From Candidatus Sulfotelmatobacter sp. (lineage in GTDB: Bacteria; Acidobacteriota; Terriglobia; Terriglobales; Acidobacteriaceae): DNA of 59,651 bases. Below are positions 1-12,795 of the stretch, piece after piece. Made by a program: the position numbers and the translations under genes. Location of the stretch: contig JAOAPI010000148.1 of assembly GCA_025462865.1 (NCBI GenBank), positions 1-59,651 on the forward strand. Direction: 5' to 3'. Position 1 is the first letter of the stretch. The number at the start of each line of letters is the position of its first letter. The notes under the pieces were generated by a model, which saw only the letters and a program-made list of their open reading frames with translations, searched no databases and was not told where the DNA came from.

Positions 1-35
1 GTTCCTTCAAAATTTTCCGGTGGCGTCGCGGCCCG

Positions 36-80
36 TGTCAGTGCCTGACTGGCCACTGATCACCGGCCGCTGCCCACTGC
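36..80. repeat. Intergenic repeat, CAGTGGCCAGTGATC family (copy 1)
   Basis: The short stretch left of the rpoB stop contains ACTGGCCACTGATCACC (48-64), almost identical to a second copy at 8732-8747 between tRNA-Trp and rpmG. It sits in what should be the rpoB-rpoC gap. I infer a dispersed non-coding repeat; its function is unknown. Confidence 0.6.
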
Positions 81-81
81 T

Positions 82-4545
<4,464 letters not shown>

Positions 4546-5073
4546 CGTCAAGAAACTCCCAATGTCAGGCGCAGCCGTGCGCTGCGATAACCCGCGGAAT
4601 GTGGGGCGCCGTTCGCGCCGCGCTGCTTAAGACGTTGCTGTGAACCTGTTTATGCCGGAAAACACGACGGGGCGCCCGCAGGGACAAGACATCCCGCAGA
4701 CGCCATGCAAGGCGTTTCGCCAATCTTGGTTTGTATGTTTCGCGCCAGTTTCCTTCGGCCGTTTCCGTTCCGCCTGCCCACGGAACAGTGCCCAAGCTTC
4801 CCTGCGGGTCTCGCCCGCGATTGAGTGAGGCCAGGGGAAGCGGTGTTAAGTTAGATGCTAACACCGCTTCCAAAGCTTCACAACTAGAACGTGAATATTT
4901 CCTGAGACTTGCACTGGATCTGGTGCACGGCGACCACTTTGGACGCCTGAACTTCGCTTACTTCCAGATCCTTCGCAAAGAACGCTCAGGATGACCGCTG
5001 CGGGCTCCCGCTTCGACCCCTGTCACGCAAAAACCGCGTGCCGAATGTCTACGCTCACGCCCGCCAGGCGCGG
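4546..5073. other. rplL-rpoB intergenic region (about 530 nt) with hairpins
   Basis: No convincing gene. It holds GCGGG/CCCGC arms at 4804-4818, a perfect 12-bp inverted repeat at 4837-4848/4859-4870 with a 10-nt loop, and a CTGCGGGCTCCCGC palindrome near 4999-5012. On the minus (transcribed) strand the 12-bp hairpin has no following T-run, so it is not a classical terminator. In E. coli the equivalent gap carries an attenuator and an RNase III processing hairpin. A similar role here is inference. Confidence 0.6.
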
Positions 5074-5457
5074 TCACTTCACTTCGACAACGGCGCCGGC
5101 ATCGGTAAATTTCTTCTTGATGGTCTCGGCTTCGTCCTTGGAAACGCCTTCCTTAATGGCCTTTGGCGCTCCATCCACCAACTCCTTGGCTTCCTTCAAG
5201 CCCAGGCTGGTGACTTCGCGGACTGCTTTGATCACGTTGATCTTGTTGGCGCCGACTTCCTTGAGCATGACGGTGAACTCCGTCTTCTCTTCGGCCGGGG
5301 CCGCGCCTGCTGCCGCACCGCCACCGCCAGCCATCATCACCGGGGCCGCCGCTGCTGCCGAGACGCCAAGGCGCTCTTCGAGTTTCTTCACCAGCTGTGC
5401 CGCATCGAGCAGCGACAAAGCCACGATTGATTCTTCCAACTGTTGCAAGTCTGCCAT
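5074..5457 (-). CDS. rplL: 50S ribosomal protein L7/L12
   Basis: Stalk protein of the large ribosomal subunit that recruits translation GTPases; about 127 residues. The N-terminal dimerisation domain ([20 protein letters not shown]) is followed by an Ala/Gly-rich hinge (about residues 34-55) and the C-terminal factor-binding domain with the conserved [20 protein letters not shown] region. The ATG at 5457 is preceded by GGAG with good spacing, so I do not use an upstream in-frame ATG. It lies downstream of rplJ, as usual, with a roughly 200-nt gap containing palindromic repeats. Confidence 0.98.
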   Translation of the reverse strand: MADLQQLEESIVALSLLDAAQLVKKLEERLGVSAAAAAPVMMAGGGGAAAGAAPAEEKTEFTVMLKEVGANKINVIKAVREVTSLGLKEAKELVDGAPKAIKEGVSKDEAETIKKKFTDAGAVVEVK

Positions 5458-5603
5458 GTTAATTTCTCCACTCTTCAAGTTATGAATTTGTTGATTTCGT
5501 TATCCTTGGCCGGGTTTCCAGTGCGGCAGGCTCAATTTCCGGCGCCAGACAACGCCTGAATCCGAACCGCGCAACCCCTGACTTGCGGATAACCAAATCT
5601 CTT

Positions 5604-5652
5604 CGGACGGCCTAAGACCGTCCCGAACTTGTAGCGCCGGCGTCCCGCCGGC
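5604..5652. repeat. GC-rich palindromic repeats between rplJ and rplL
   Basis: Two adjacent palindromes: GGACGG/CCGTCC (5605-5610/5618-5623) and GCCGGC-GTCCC-GCCGGC (5636-5652). The second ends 3 nt before the rplJ stop codon. They belong with the other GC palindromes that fill gaps of this operon. Function unknown; mRNA stabilisation or partial termination are possibilities. Confidence 0.55.
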
Positions 5653-5654
5653 TT

Positions 5655-6209
5655 TTAAGCCTGTGCTTCCACAGGCGCGTCGCCCTTAAACTTGCCCTTC
5701 TCCACGCCCTGACTAATCACCACCGCCACGTCGCGGCCCACGGCGTTCATCACCGTTACGAGCCGCTGCGCCGGAGCGTTAATCAAGAACAGCAGCTTCG
5801 AATAGAGCTCTTCCTTCGACGGCATGCTCGCCAATGCTTCGATCTCTTTGATCGAAATAACACGGCCTTCGACCACGCCGACCTTGAAAGTAAACTCGGG
5901 CGTGTCCTTGGCGTACTTGGTAAGGGCCTTGGCCATGGCCACTGGGTCGCCCGTTGTATACGCGATCGAGGTCACTCCAGACAGGTTTTTCAACCCCTCT
6001 TCGACCTTGGTGCCCTTGGCTGCAAGCTCGGCTAGCGTATTCTTCACGACCTTGTACTTCGCACCCGCGCCCCGTAGCGCCTTACGCAATTCGTAATCCT
6101 GCGTCACGGTCAATCTGGTATAGGTGGCCACAACTGCGTTGGAAACGTTCTTGAGGTCCTTACTCAGCTTCTCGACCTGTTCCTGTTTTTTTGCCTTGGT
6201 AACCGCCAT
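5655..6209 (-). CDS. rplJ: 50S ribosomal protein L10
   Basis: Base of the L7/L12 stalk; about 184 residues. The N terminus MAVTKAKKQEQVEKL and the conserved core around VVKNTLAELAAKGT and GDPVAMAKALTKYA match L10. I chose the ATG at 6209 because it follows AGAGGGA at suitable spacing. The longer reading frame upstream runs through a palindromic repeat and is unlikely to be translated. In E. coli the L10-L12 complex represses its own mRNA leader; here the rplA-rplJ gap (6210-6283) is mostly palindromic repeat, so that control cannot be judged. Confidence 0.98.
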   Translation of the reverse strand: MAVTKAKKQEQVEKLSKDLKNVSNAVVATYTRLTVTQDYELRKALRGAGAKYKVVKNTLAELAAKGTKVEEGLKNLSGVTSIAYTTGDPVAMAKALTKYAKDTPEFTFKVGVVEGRVISIKEIEALASMPSKEELYSKLLFLINAPAQRLVTVMNAVGRDVAVVISQGVEKGKFKGDAPVEAQA

Positions 6210-6239
6210 TGTCGAATCCCTCTTATGATCTCGTGTGGC

Positions 6240-6276
6240 GACGGGCGACTCGCCCGTCGGCCGGGCGCAGCCCGGC
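6240..6276. repeat. Twin GC palindromes between rplA and rplJ
   Basis: GACGGGCGA-C-TCGCCCGTC (6240-6258) is directly followed by GCCGGGC-GCA-GCCCGGC (6260-6276). Both are perfect palindromes and fill nearly the whole gap, in the same style as those at 5604-5652 and 8937-9008. Confidence 0.65.
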
Positions 6277-6283
6277 ATTTCTT

Positions 6284-6991
6284 TTAAGCCTTTGCTGCAG
6301 CCTCAATCGGAGCCGTATCCAGCGAAATCCCCGGCCCCATGGTCGAGCTCAGGGTGCAGCCCTTGATGTATTTTCCCTTGGCGACCGACGGCTTGGCCTT
6401 GATCACGCTGGTGATCAGCACGGTTGCATTTTCGATCAACTTATCGGGCGAGAACGAAATCTTTCCCACCGGCACATGCACCAGCGCAGTCTTGTCTGTG
6501 CGGAATTCGACCTTGCCGGCCTTCACTTCCTGAACCGCCTTAGCTACGTCAACCGTGACCGTGCCAGTCTTTGGATTGGGCATCAGGCCCTTCGGACCAA
6601 GAATCTTGCCCAGCCTTCCAACCGATTTCATCACGTCCGGAGTGGCGATCAGCGCGTCGAAGTCGGTCCAGTTTTCCTTCGTGATCTTCTCGACCATTTC
6701 TTCGCCGCCTGCGTAATCGGCTCCGGCAGCTTCCGCTTCCCTGATTTTATCGCCGGAGGCAATCACCAGAACTTTTTTCGATTTCCCCAGGCCGTGCGGC
6801 AGCACAACCGTACCGCGCACCATCTGATCCGCGTGTTTAGGATCGACGCCCAACCGCAACGTGATCTCGACCGTCTCGTCAAATTTCGCGAACTTGACCT
6901 TCTGTAATAGTGGAACCGCATCCTGCAGAATGTAGGGACGCTGCTCGACTGCGGCGTGCGCCTTGGCGATATTCTTTCCTTCTTTTTTCAT
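6284..6991 (-). CDS. rplA: 50S ribosomal protein L1
   Basis: Large-subunit L1-stalk protein, about 235 residues, the usual length. Recognisable blocks are [40 protein letters not shown] and the C-terminal [20 protein letters not shown]. The ATG at 6991 has AAGGAAAG upstream; a GTG seven codons earlier is less likely. It lies between rplK and rplJ on the same strand, in the conserved order. Confidence 0.98.
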   Translation of the reverse strand: MKKEGKNIAKAHAAVEQRPYILQDAVPLLQKVKFAKFDETVEITLRLGVDPKHADQMVRGTVVLPHGLGKSKKVLVIASGDKIREAEAAGADYAGGEEMVEKITKENWTDFDALIATPDVMKSVGRLGKILGPKGLMPNPKTGTVTVDVAKAVQEVKAGKVEFRTDKTALVHVPVGKISFSPDKLIENATVLITSVIKAKPSVAKGKYIKGCTLSSTMGPGISLDTAPIEAAAKA

Positions 6992-7044
6992 TTTGCTTTC
7001 CTTGTCTTCCACCGCTCACTGTTGTTCCAGTGAGCCGTGGTCAT

Positions 7045-7147
7045 TTGACAATTTAGTAATTGCGAAATTGAGCGATTGGGTAATTTGAAATCGTCGTTCT
7101 TGCACGGATGTTCAATTACCCAATTACAAAATTACTCAATTACCCAA
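7045..7147. repeat. AT-rich AATTAC repeats, inverted pair, rplK-rplA gap
   Basis: Positions 7111-7147 carry CAATTACCCAATTACAAAAT and further copies of the same unit. Positions 7045-7087 carry the same motif on the opposite strand (GTAATT, ATTGGGTAATTT). Together they can fold into a long imperfect hairpin. The run overlaps the rplK stop codon (7140-7142). Related copies lie at 7591-7629 and 59280-59300. The AT-rich composition contrasts sharply with the flanking genes. Confidence 0.7.
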
Positions 7148-7571
7148 CCACTTCAATCCCCATCGACCGCGCCGTGCCGCGAACGCTCTTCATCGCAGCC
7201 TCAACTGAGGCGGCATTCAAGTCCGGCATCTTCTGTTTCGCAATGTCCTCAACCTGCTTCAACGTCACTTTTCCGACCTTGTCCTTATTAGGTGTGCCCG
7301 AGCCCTTCGCAATGCCGGCGGCACGTTTGAGCAGAATGGAGGCTGGCGGCGTCTTCGTGATGAAAGTGAAGGTACGGTCGTTGTAAACCGATACCACGAC
7401 GGGGATGATCAATCCCTCCATCTCTTTCTGATTCGTCCTGGCGTTGAATTGCTTGCAGAACTCCATGATGTTGATCTGCGCCTGGCCGAGTGCCGGACCC
7501 ACCGGAGGCGCCGGCGTTGCCTTGCCTGCTGCGATCTGCAACTTTACGAAACCTGTAACTTTCTTTGCCAT
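7140..7571 (-). CDS. rplK: 50S ribosomal protein L11
   Basis: Ribosomal GTPase-centre protein, 143 residues. The N terminus [20 protein letters not shown] and the [22 protein letters not shown] block are characteristic; the C-terminal rRNA-binding domain holds [14 protein letters not shown]. The stop codon lies within the AT-rich repeat. Upstream is nusG, downstream rplA. Confidence 0.98.
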   Translation of the reverse strand: MAKKVTGFVKLQIAAGKATPAPPVGPALGQAQINIMEFCKQFNARTNQKEMEGLIIPVVVSVYNDRTFTFITKTPPASILLKRAAGIAKGSGTPNKDKVGKVTLKQVEDIAKQKMPDLNAASVEAAMKSVRGTARSMGIEVVG

Positions 7572-7590
7572 CTAAGATTTCCTTTTAGGG

Positions 7591-7629
7591 TTCAATTACC
7601 AAATTGCAAAATTATCCAATTACTAAATT
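7591..7629. repeat. AT-rich AATTAC repeat, nusG-rplK gap
   Basis: A tandem-like run of about 10-nt units (CAATTACCAAATTGCAAAAT, then ATCCAATTACTAAATT) between the rplK start and the nusG stop. It is the same family as 7045-7147 and 59280-59300. Confidence 0.65.
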
Positions 7630-7630
7630 C

Positions 7631-8257
7631 TTACGCGACCTTCTCCACCTGATTAAATTCCAGTTCAACCGGGGTCGAGCGGCCGAAAATCGTGACCATC
7701 ACCTTCAGCGTTTCGCGATCTTCATTCACTTCGTCCACAATGCCCTGGAAGGTTGCGAACGGCCCTTCGGAAATCCGCACGGTTTCGTTCTTTTCGAACT
7801 TGACCTTTAGCTTGGGCTTCTCGCGGCTGTCAGCGACTTTGTAAACGATGTGCTGCACTTCTTCGTCGGAAAGCGGCGTGGGCTGCTGCCCGGTGCCCAC
7901 GAATCCGGTGACGCGCGGCGTGGACTTCACCACATGCCAGACGTGATCGTCCATGTCCATTTCCACCAGCACATAGCCAGGATAGAACATGCGTTCCGAG
8001 GTGTACTTCTTGCCGCCTCGTACTTCGGTGACCGACTCAGTCGGGATCAGCACTTTGCCGATTTTTTCCTGCAGCCCGAACGCCTGCACGCGCGACTCGA
8101 GCGACTCCTTCACCTTGCGCTCAAACCCGGAATAGGAGTGGATGATGTACCACTTCATGTTCGGGTTGCGGGGTGGTTCGCTGGTCGCGGTAACGGATTC
8201 CGAGCCGGCGGATTGTTCCCCACCTGCGGCGACTTCGTTTTTTTCTTCTTCCTGCAT
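7631..8257 (-). CDS. nusG: Transcription termination/antitermination protein NusG
   Basis: Binds RNA polymerase and links it to Rho or the ribosome. The NGN domain starts at [20 protein letters not shown], and the C-terminal KOW domain contains [20 protein letters not shown]. There is an extra acidic, low-complexity N-terminal tail of about 33 residues before the NGN domain. The start is uncertain: ATG at 8257 sits 13 nt after GGAG, while a TTG at 8263 has better spacing (7 nt). It is downstream of secE, the standard neighbour. Confidence 0.96.
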   Translation of the reverse strand: MQEEEKNEVAAGGEQSAGSESVTATSEPPRNPNMKWYIIHSYSGFERKVKESLESRVQAFGLQEKIGKVLIPTESVTEVRGGKKYTSERMFYPGYVLVEMDMDDHVWHVVKSTPRVTGFVGTGQQPTPLSDEEVQHIVYKVADSREKPKLKVKFEKNETVRISEGPFATFQGIVDEVNEDRETLKVMVTIFGRSTPVELEFNQVEKVA

Positions 8258-8293
8258 GATCAAGTTTAAACTCCGATTCGCGCGCGTTCCGGC

Positions 8294-8545
8294 CTAGTGG
8301 CCGAAATAGCTGTACAAGAATGTGACGCCCTTCTGAATGAGGTTATCGATCACAAAAAAGTAAACGCCAAAAATGAATACCGTGATGACCACCACCGCTG
8401 TCGTAGCCTGCACTTCTTTCCAGGACGGCGCCGTGACCTTGCGCATTTCAGTGCGAACGTCGTTATAAAACGATTTGACTCGCTCCGGCCACGACTTCAG
8501 CCGGTCTCCAAAATTCGCGCGGGCGGCTGTGATTGAATTTGCCAT
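8294..8545 (-). CDS. secE: Protein translocase subunit SecE
   Basis: Small membrane subunit of the SecYEG channel, about 83 residues from the chosen start. It has the family motif VRTEMRKVTAPSWKEVQATT followed by one transmembrane helix (AVVVITVFIFGVYFFVIDNL). The ATG at 8545 is preceded by GGAG with 9-nt spacing; an in-frame ATG at 8566 lacks a clear ribosome-binding site, and going further upstream would enter the tRNA-Trp gene. Gene order tRNA-Trp-secE-nusG supports the call. Confidence 0.94.
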   Translation of the reverse strand: MANSITAARANFGDRLKSWPERVKSFYNDVRTEMRKVTAPSWKEVQATTAVVVITVFIFGVYFFVIDNLIQKGVTFLYSYFGH

Positions 8546-8602
8546 CTTCTTTGTCTCCACTGCCATACTGCTTCTGGCCCTTTCCGTCTTCCTTCCAAAT
8601 TT

Positions 8603-8678
8603 TGGCAGGGGCGGAGGGATTCGAACCCCCAAGTTCGGTTTTGGAGACCGACAGTTTAACCGTTGAGCTTACGCCCCT
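8603..8678 (-). tRNA. tRNA-Trp (anticodon CCA)
   Basis: 76-nt cloverleaf with acceptor stem AGGGGCG/CGCCCCT, anticodon loop CTCCAAA giving CCA, T-arm GGGGGTTCGAATCCCTC, and an encoded 3' CCA (8603-8605). It lies between rpmG and secE in the same orientation. Confidence 0.97.
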
Positions 8679-8683
8679 AAAAT

Positions 8684-8762
8684 CAGTGTTCAGTGGCCAG
8701 TGTTCAGTCGCCAGAAATCAAAACCGCCTTGCTGGCCACTGATCACTGACCACTGGACACTG
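8684..8762. repeat. CAGTGGCCA-family inverted repeat, rpmG to tRNA-Trp gap
   Basis: The left part holds CAGTGTTCAGTGGCCAGTG. The right part (8731-8760) holds CTGGCCACTGATCACTGACC, so the two halves can pair across a central spacer. CTGGCCACTGATCAC also occurs at 49-63. The repeat abuts the rpmG stop codon. Confidence 0.65.
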
Positions 8763-8915
8763 CTATTTCACTTCCTTGTGCGGCGTGTGCTTACGGCAAC
8801 GATTGCAGAACTTCTTGAACTCCAGCCGCTCCGTCGTCGTCTTCCGGTTCTTGGTGGTCGAATAATTGCGCTCTTTGCAATCACCGCACTGTAACGTAAC
8901 AATTTCTCGGGGCAT
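8763..8915 (-). CDS. rpmG: 50S ribosomal protein L33
   Basis: Fifty-residue large-subunit protein beginning [20 protein letters not shown] and ending KHTPHKEVK. It keeps the zinc-binding pairs C10/C13 and C37/C40, i.e. the zinc-containing paralogue type. [18 protein letters not shown] matches the family core. It lies between tuf and tRNA-Trp on the same strand, as in many bacteria. Confidence 0.95.
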   Translation of the reverse strand: MPREIVTLQCGDCKERNYSTTKNRKTTTERLEFKKFCNRCRKHTPHKEVK

Positions 8916-8936
8916 TTCTCACTCCCTGCTGCTCAT

Positions 8937-9008
8937 GTGGAGCGGGCGCCCTCGCCCGCTAGCCTTTATCAATGCTGCATGCAAAGCGGGCGAGGGCGCC
9001 CGCTCCAC
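8937..9008. repeat. Perfect 24-bp inverted repeat between tuf and rpmG
   Basis: Arms 8937-8960 and 8985-9008 are exact reverse complements (they begin GTGGAGCGGGCGCCC), with a 24-nt loop. The element fills the gap between the tuf stop and the rpmG start. No T-run follows on either strand. It could act as an mRNA hairpin, but sequence and placement suggest a dispersed palindromic element like the others in this operon. Confidence 0.8.
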
Positions 9009-9016
9009 AAATTCAC

Positions 9017-10204
<1,188 letters not shown>

Positions 10205-10249
10205 AATTCAGCTCTTCGCTCCTAGCTCAAAACTCTGTCATGCGGCGAT

Positions 10250-10594
10250 TCAGTAATACTGGTACAGCTTCTTGAACTTGTGCCGCAGCTCGATGCCGAC
10301 CGTTTCCAGCTTCGACAAATAAAACTCCCTCATCTGCGCCTGATCGGAAAGGGGCAACTCCTGGTACAGCTGCCATGCGCTCAAACTCGACCCGGCCGCG
10401 GATGCGCCTACAACAGTTTCCAATGCCCGAGCCGAAAGCACCGCATCAAACTCTCGAACGCGGATCCCTTTACGGTCCAACTGCTTCAGGAATTTCTCGA
10501 CCTTCTCGGCCAAGAACGCCTGTTCCACCGCTGCCTGCAGCTTCGAAAACTCCAGCTGCTTTTCGATTTTTATCGCAGCCTGTTCGAAAGCCAT
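10250..10594 (-). CDS. Hypothetical protein between tRNA-Gly and tuf
   Basis: About 114 residues starting MAFEQAAIKIEKQLEFSKLQ, mostly helical, soluble, with no signal peptide, and ending in an aromatic tail (KKLYQYY). I do not recognise a family. The ATG at 10594 has AGGTG at suitable spacing; the longer upstream frame runs into a palindromic repeat and is not used. It lies 45 nt upstream of the tuf start and in the same transcription unit, so it is probably co-expressed with translation genes. Confidence 0.75.
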   Translation of the reverse strand: MAFEQAAIKIEKQLEFSKLQAAVEQAFLAEKVEKFLKQLDRKGIRVREFDAVLSARALETVVGASAAGSSLSAWQLYQELPLSDQAQMREFYLSKLETVGIELRHKFKKLYQYY

Positions 10595-10640
10595 CTTCAC
10601 ACCTGATGAGATCCCTGGCAAAATGCGCTCGAGATCTCGG

Positions 10641-10659
10641 CTGCGGGCTCCCGCCCGCA
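10641..10659. repeat. GC palindrome upstream of the 114-aa gene
   Basis: TGCGGG-CTCCCG-CCCGCA (10642-10659) lies between tRNA-Gly and the hypothetical gene. The core GCGGGCTCCCGC also occurs near 5000. Confidence 0.45.
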
Positions 10660-10667
10660 AAACAATC

Positions 10668-10742
10668 TGGAGCGGGAGACGGGAATCGAACCCGCGACCA
10701 ACAGCTTGGAAGGCTGTGACTCTACCACTGAGTTACTCCCGC
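10668..10742 (-). tRNA. tRNA-Gly (anticodon TCC)
   Basis: 75-nt cloverleaf: acceptor GCGGGAG/CTCCCGC, anticodon stem ACAGC/GCTGT with loop CTTCCAA giving TCC, T-arm GCGGGTTCGATTCCCGT, and encoded CCA. Confidence 0.97.
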
Positions 10743-10759
10743 CCTTAACCAGCCCGTAG

Positions 10760-10811
10760 AGACGCAGCTTGCTGCGTCTTTTTCGCCACCCGAGACGCAG
10801 CACGCTACGTC
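10760..10811. repeat. AGACGCAGC palindromes between tRNA-Thr(GGT) and tRNA-Gly
   Basis: AGACGCAGC-TT-GCTGCGTCT (10760-10779) is a perfect 9-bp hairpin followed by TTTTT on the plus strand. A degenerate second copy, GAGACGCAGCACGCTACGTC, sits at 10792-10811. The flanking genes are all on the minus strand, so a plus-strand terminator role would only block antisense transcription. A dispersed repeat is more likely. Confidence 0.55.
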
Positions 10812-10840
10812 CCAACCACAACCATCCAACGCAATCCAAA

Positions 10841-10916
<76 letters not shown>

Positions 10917-10955
10917 CCGAACCAGCCGTCGGCGATCAGCCTTCAGCTTAAACCG

Positions 10956-11129
10956 TTACCGCGAATCGCCATCCGGATGCATTACATCCTTACGACGCAC
11001 CCAGCTTTTGAAAGCAAACATTGCCAGGATCAGCAGCGTTAGCAACTTGATCCTATGATCACTCAGCGTGGCAAAGGCCAGCACACCCAAAACCAAATAC
11101 GCAATCATCGCCATTGCCAAGCGACTCAT
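10956..11129 (-). CDS. Putative 57-aa membrane protein inside the tRNA cluster
   Basis: Small frame starting MSRLAMAMIAYLVLGVLAF and ending KDVMHPDGDSR. It has two hydrophobic segments (about residues 4-20 and 29-40), then a basic WVRRK stretch and a short polar tail, as expected for a small two-helix inner-membrane protein. The ATG is at 11129; the ribosome-binding site is weak. It fills the gap between tRNA-Tyr and tRNA-Thr(GGT). I do not recognise a family, and coding status is uncertain. Confidence 0.5.
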   Translation of the reverse strand: MSRLAMAMIAYLVLGVLAFATLSDHRIKLLTLLILAMFAFKSWVRRKDVMHPDGDSR

Positions 11130-11164
11130 AATCTACTCAGATCAAATTCTGGTGCCACTAAATA

Positions 11165-11253
11165 TGGTGCACAGGGAAGGATTCGAACCTTCGTACCTCG
11201 CTAGGAGGGACAGATTTACAGTCTGTTGGCTTTAACCACTCACCCACCTGTGC
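11165..11253 (-). tRNA. tRNA-Tyr (anticodon GTA)
   Basis: 89-nt class II tRNA with a long variable arm (TCCCTCCTAGCGAGGTA region), acceptor GCACAGG, anticodon loop CTGTAAA giving GTA, T-arm GAAGGTTCGAATCCTTC, and encoded CCA at 11165-11167. Confidence 0.96.
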
Positions 11254-11544
11254 AGAAACCGCCGGGCGATGCAGCCGCTGCGCTTCATCCAGCAGGCAAT
11301 CTCGAATCCGTGAGTCCCGTTAGCACACTTCTGCTTTCGGTCCGTCAAACTCGACTTTCGCAAATCGGACTCTCGCAAATCAGGGAAACCAAGAATCGCA
11401 CTTACGAATTATCGCGCGAAGATCACTACACGCCGGAATCGTTCCGAATGGAGTGCGTTGGAAAAACCTGTTGCGCCGCCACTTACTGAATTCTGCCGCC
11501 TGCCGGAAGTTCGCTCTGAATTCATTTCCTGCGTTTCATATGCT

Positions 11545-11619
11545 GGAGCTGGCGAAGGGATTTGAACCCCCGACCCCCTGATTACAAATCAGGTGCTCTA
11601 CCGACTGAGCTACGCCAGC
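11545..11619 (-). tRNA. tRNA-Thr (anticodon TGT)
   Basis: Cloverleaf with acceptor GCTGGCG/CGCCAGC, D-arm GCTCAGTCGGTAGAGC, anticodon stem CCTGA/TCAGG with loop TTTGTAA giving TGT, and encoded CCA. It is first in the tRNA-tuf-rpoB transcription order. The 290-nt gap to tRNA-Tyr (11254-11544) shows no convincing gene. Confidence 0.95.
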
Positions 11620-11647
11620 GTACGGGGGACAAGTGTCCGTAGACACA

Positions 11648-11677
11648 AGTATACCCTTGATCCCTTCAAGATGTCCG
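11648..11677 (-). promoter_or_regulatory. Candidate promoter for the tRNA-tuf-rpoB unit
   Basis: On the minus strand, CGGACA (-35-like, 11672-11677) and TATACT (-10-like, 11648-11653) are separated by 18 nt and lie about 30 nt upstream of tRNA-Thr(TGT), the first gene of the unit. A short GTGTC-TACG-GACAC hairpin follows the -10. Inferred from sequence only. Confidence 0.45.
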
Positions 11678-11778
11678 GGACAATTAAATAAACTATCACA
11701 AGGGCGAAATTTCGTGCAACCGCCTTATGTTGACGCCAAGAATAGTGGGCAAAAATCGAGAAGTTTCGAAAACTATCT

Positions 11779-11994
11779 CTACATGCTCACCTTCAGACGA
11801 ACCGCCAGGTAGATTGCCACGCCGACGTTCAGCAGAGCCGCGGCGAACCAAGCCGTCGAATAACCCGGCGCAAAGAGTTGTCCTGCCACGCCCACCAGGA
11901 TGCATCCTCCCACCATATATGGCTTGGACAGCTGATCCTCGTGCCACAGGAAGGCGAACAGGACAACGCTCGCAATTGGAGGTAAGAAGAACAC
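11779..11994 (-). pseudogene. Fragment resembling an EamA/DMT transporter C terminus
   Basis: A 71-residue frame with a GTG start, no ribosome-binding site, and a stop only six codons upstream. It carries PPIASVVLFAFLWHEDQLSK followed by a glycine-rich helix (VGGCILVGVAGQLF) and a further hydrophobic segment. The pattern of Pro-rich helix, then a Glu-containing loop, then a Gly helix is what ends an EamA domain. Full transporters have about ten helices, so this looks like a decayed remnant. A genuine small membrane protein is the alternative. The rest of 11620-12076 shows nothing clear. Confidence 0.35.
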
Positions 11995-12076
11995 AGTTGT
12001 GCGGCAACTTCAGCCGTTCGCGTAGACATCCGTCGGAGCAGGCGGTTATCCTCACCTGTTCCGCCGCCTGCAATCC

Positions 12077-12514
12077 TTACTTCGCCGGAACCGACAGATC
12101 CTCCAGCTTCGCGCCCTTCTTAGCCACGTAGAAAGCCAATGCCTTCGCAGGCTCGCTCTTGCTGGCATTCTTCACGTTGTGAACTTCGCCGTCGACAGTG
12201 GCGAAGGCCTCGCCCGGCTTCAGGGTCTTGGCGGACTTGCCCTGCGCCTCGAATATCACCGAACCCTCCGCGATATAAACGATCTCATTGCCAGCCTGCG
12301 TATGTTTGCCGCTCTCCGCGGCCGGTGGCAGGGTGCGATCTACCAGGATCGCTTCCCATCCCGGCGCGCCCTTCAGTTCGATGCGCTGAAGGATCTTGCC
12401 GCCTTTCAAATTGTCTTTCTCCTGCGCGCTCGACATCCGGCTGCCCAGTAAGCCCAGCATCACTCCCGCTGCCAGGGTGAACACAATCAAAAAGCTGATG
12501 CGCGTCGTCTTCAT
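12077..12514 (-). CDS. Secreted or anchored cupin-domain protein
   Basis: About 145 residues with an N-terminal hydrophobic segment (ISFLIVFTLAAGVMLGLLGS), then a cupin fold: the GKHTQAGNEIVYIAEGSVIFE strand region and LKPGEAFATVDGEVHNVKN. H and E residues in these two motifs could bind a metal; the first motif has a single His. The ATG at 12514 follows AGGAG. Cupins have varied roles and no substrate can be named. It stands alone on the minus strand. Confidence 0.8.
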   Translation of the reverse strand: MKTTRISFLIVFTLAAGVMLGLLGSRMSSAQEKDNLKGGKILQRIELKGAPGWEAILVDRTLPPAAESGKHTQAGNEIVYIAEGSVIFEAQGKSAKTLKPGEAFATVDGEVHNVKNASKSEPAKALAFYVAKKGAKLEDLSVPAK

Positions 12515-12795
12515 GGAGGCTCCTTTCAAGAGCGAACGCATACTAACATAACGATAAAACACTAACTGGATGGCGGACTGACGGTTATACAAGAGCGCTG
12601 AAAAACTCGTCGAGGCGGGAGGCGAACCTCAGGCGCTCAAGCGCGGAACCTCTCAATTGTTTATTGGCATGGAGTGGAGCTCGTGCCCTTCCGTTCGTGA
12701 AGAGCTACACTTTTTCAGTAATAGATTGTATAGCCCGCCAGTGCGGCTCCCGACTTCTCTACGCAGTGCTATGATTGCAGGCCTGACCGCATTCC

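Noticed and set aside
11226..11489. 87-codon frame overlapping tRNA-Tyr
   Set aside because: It begins inside the tRNA, has no ribosome-binding site and shows no recognisable protein features.
11696..12073. 125-codon minus-strand frame
   Set aside because: Arg/Gly/Cys-rich composition typical of a shadow frame; it overlaps the better EamA-like fragment.
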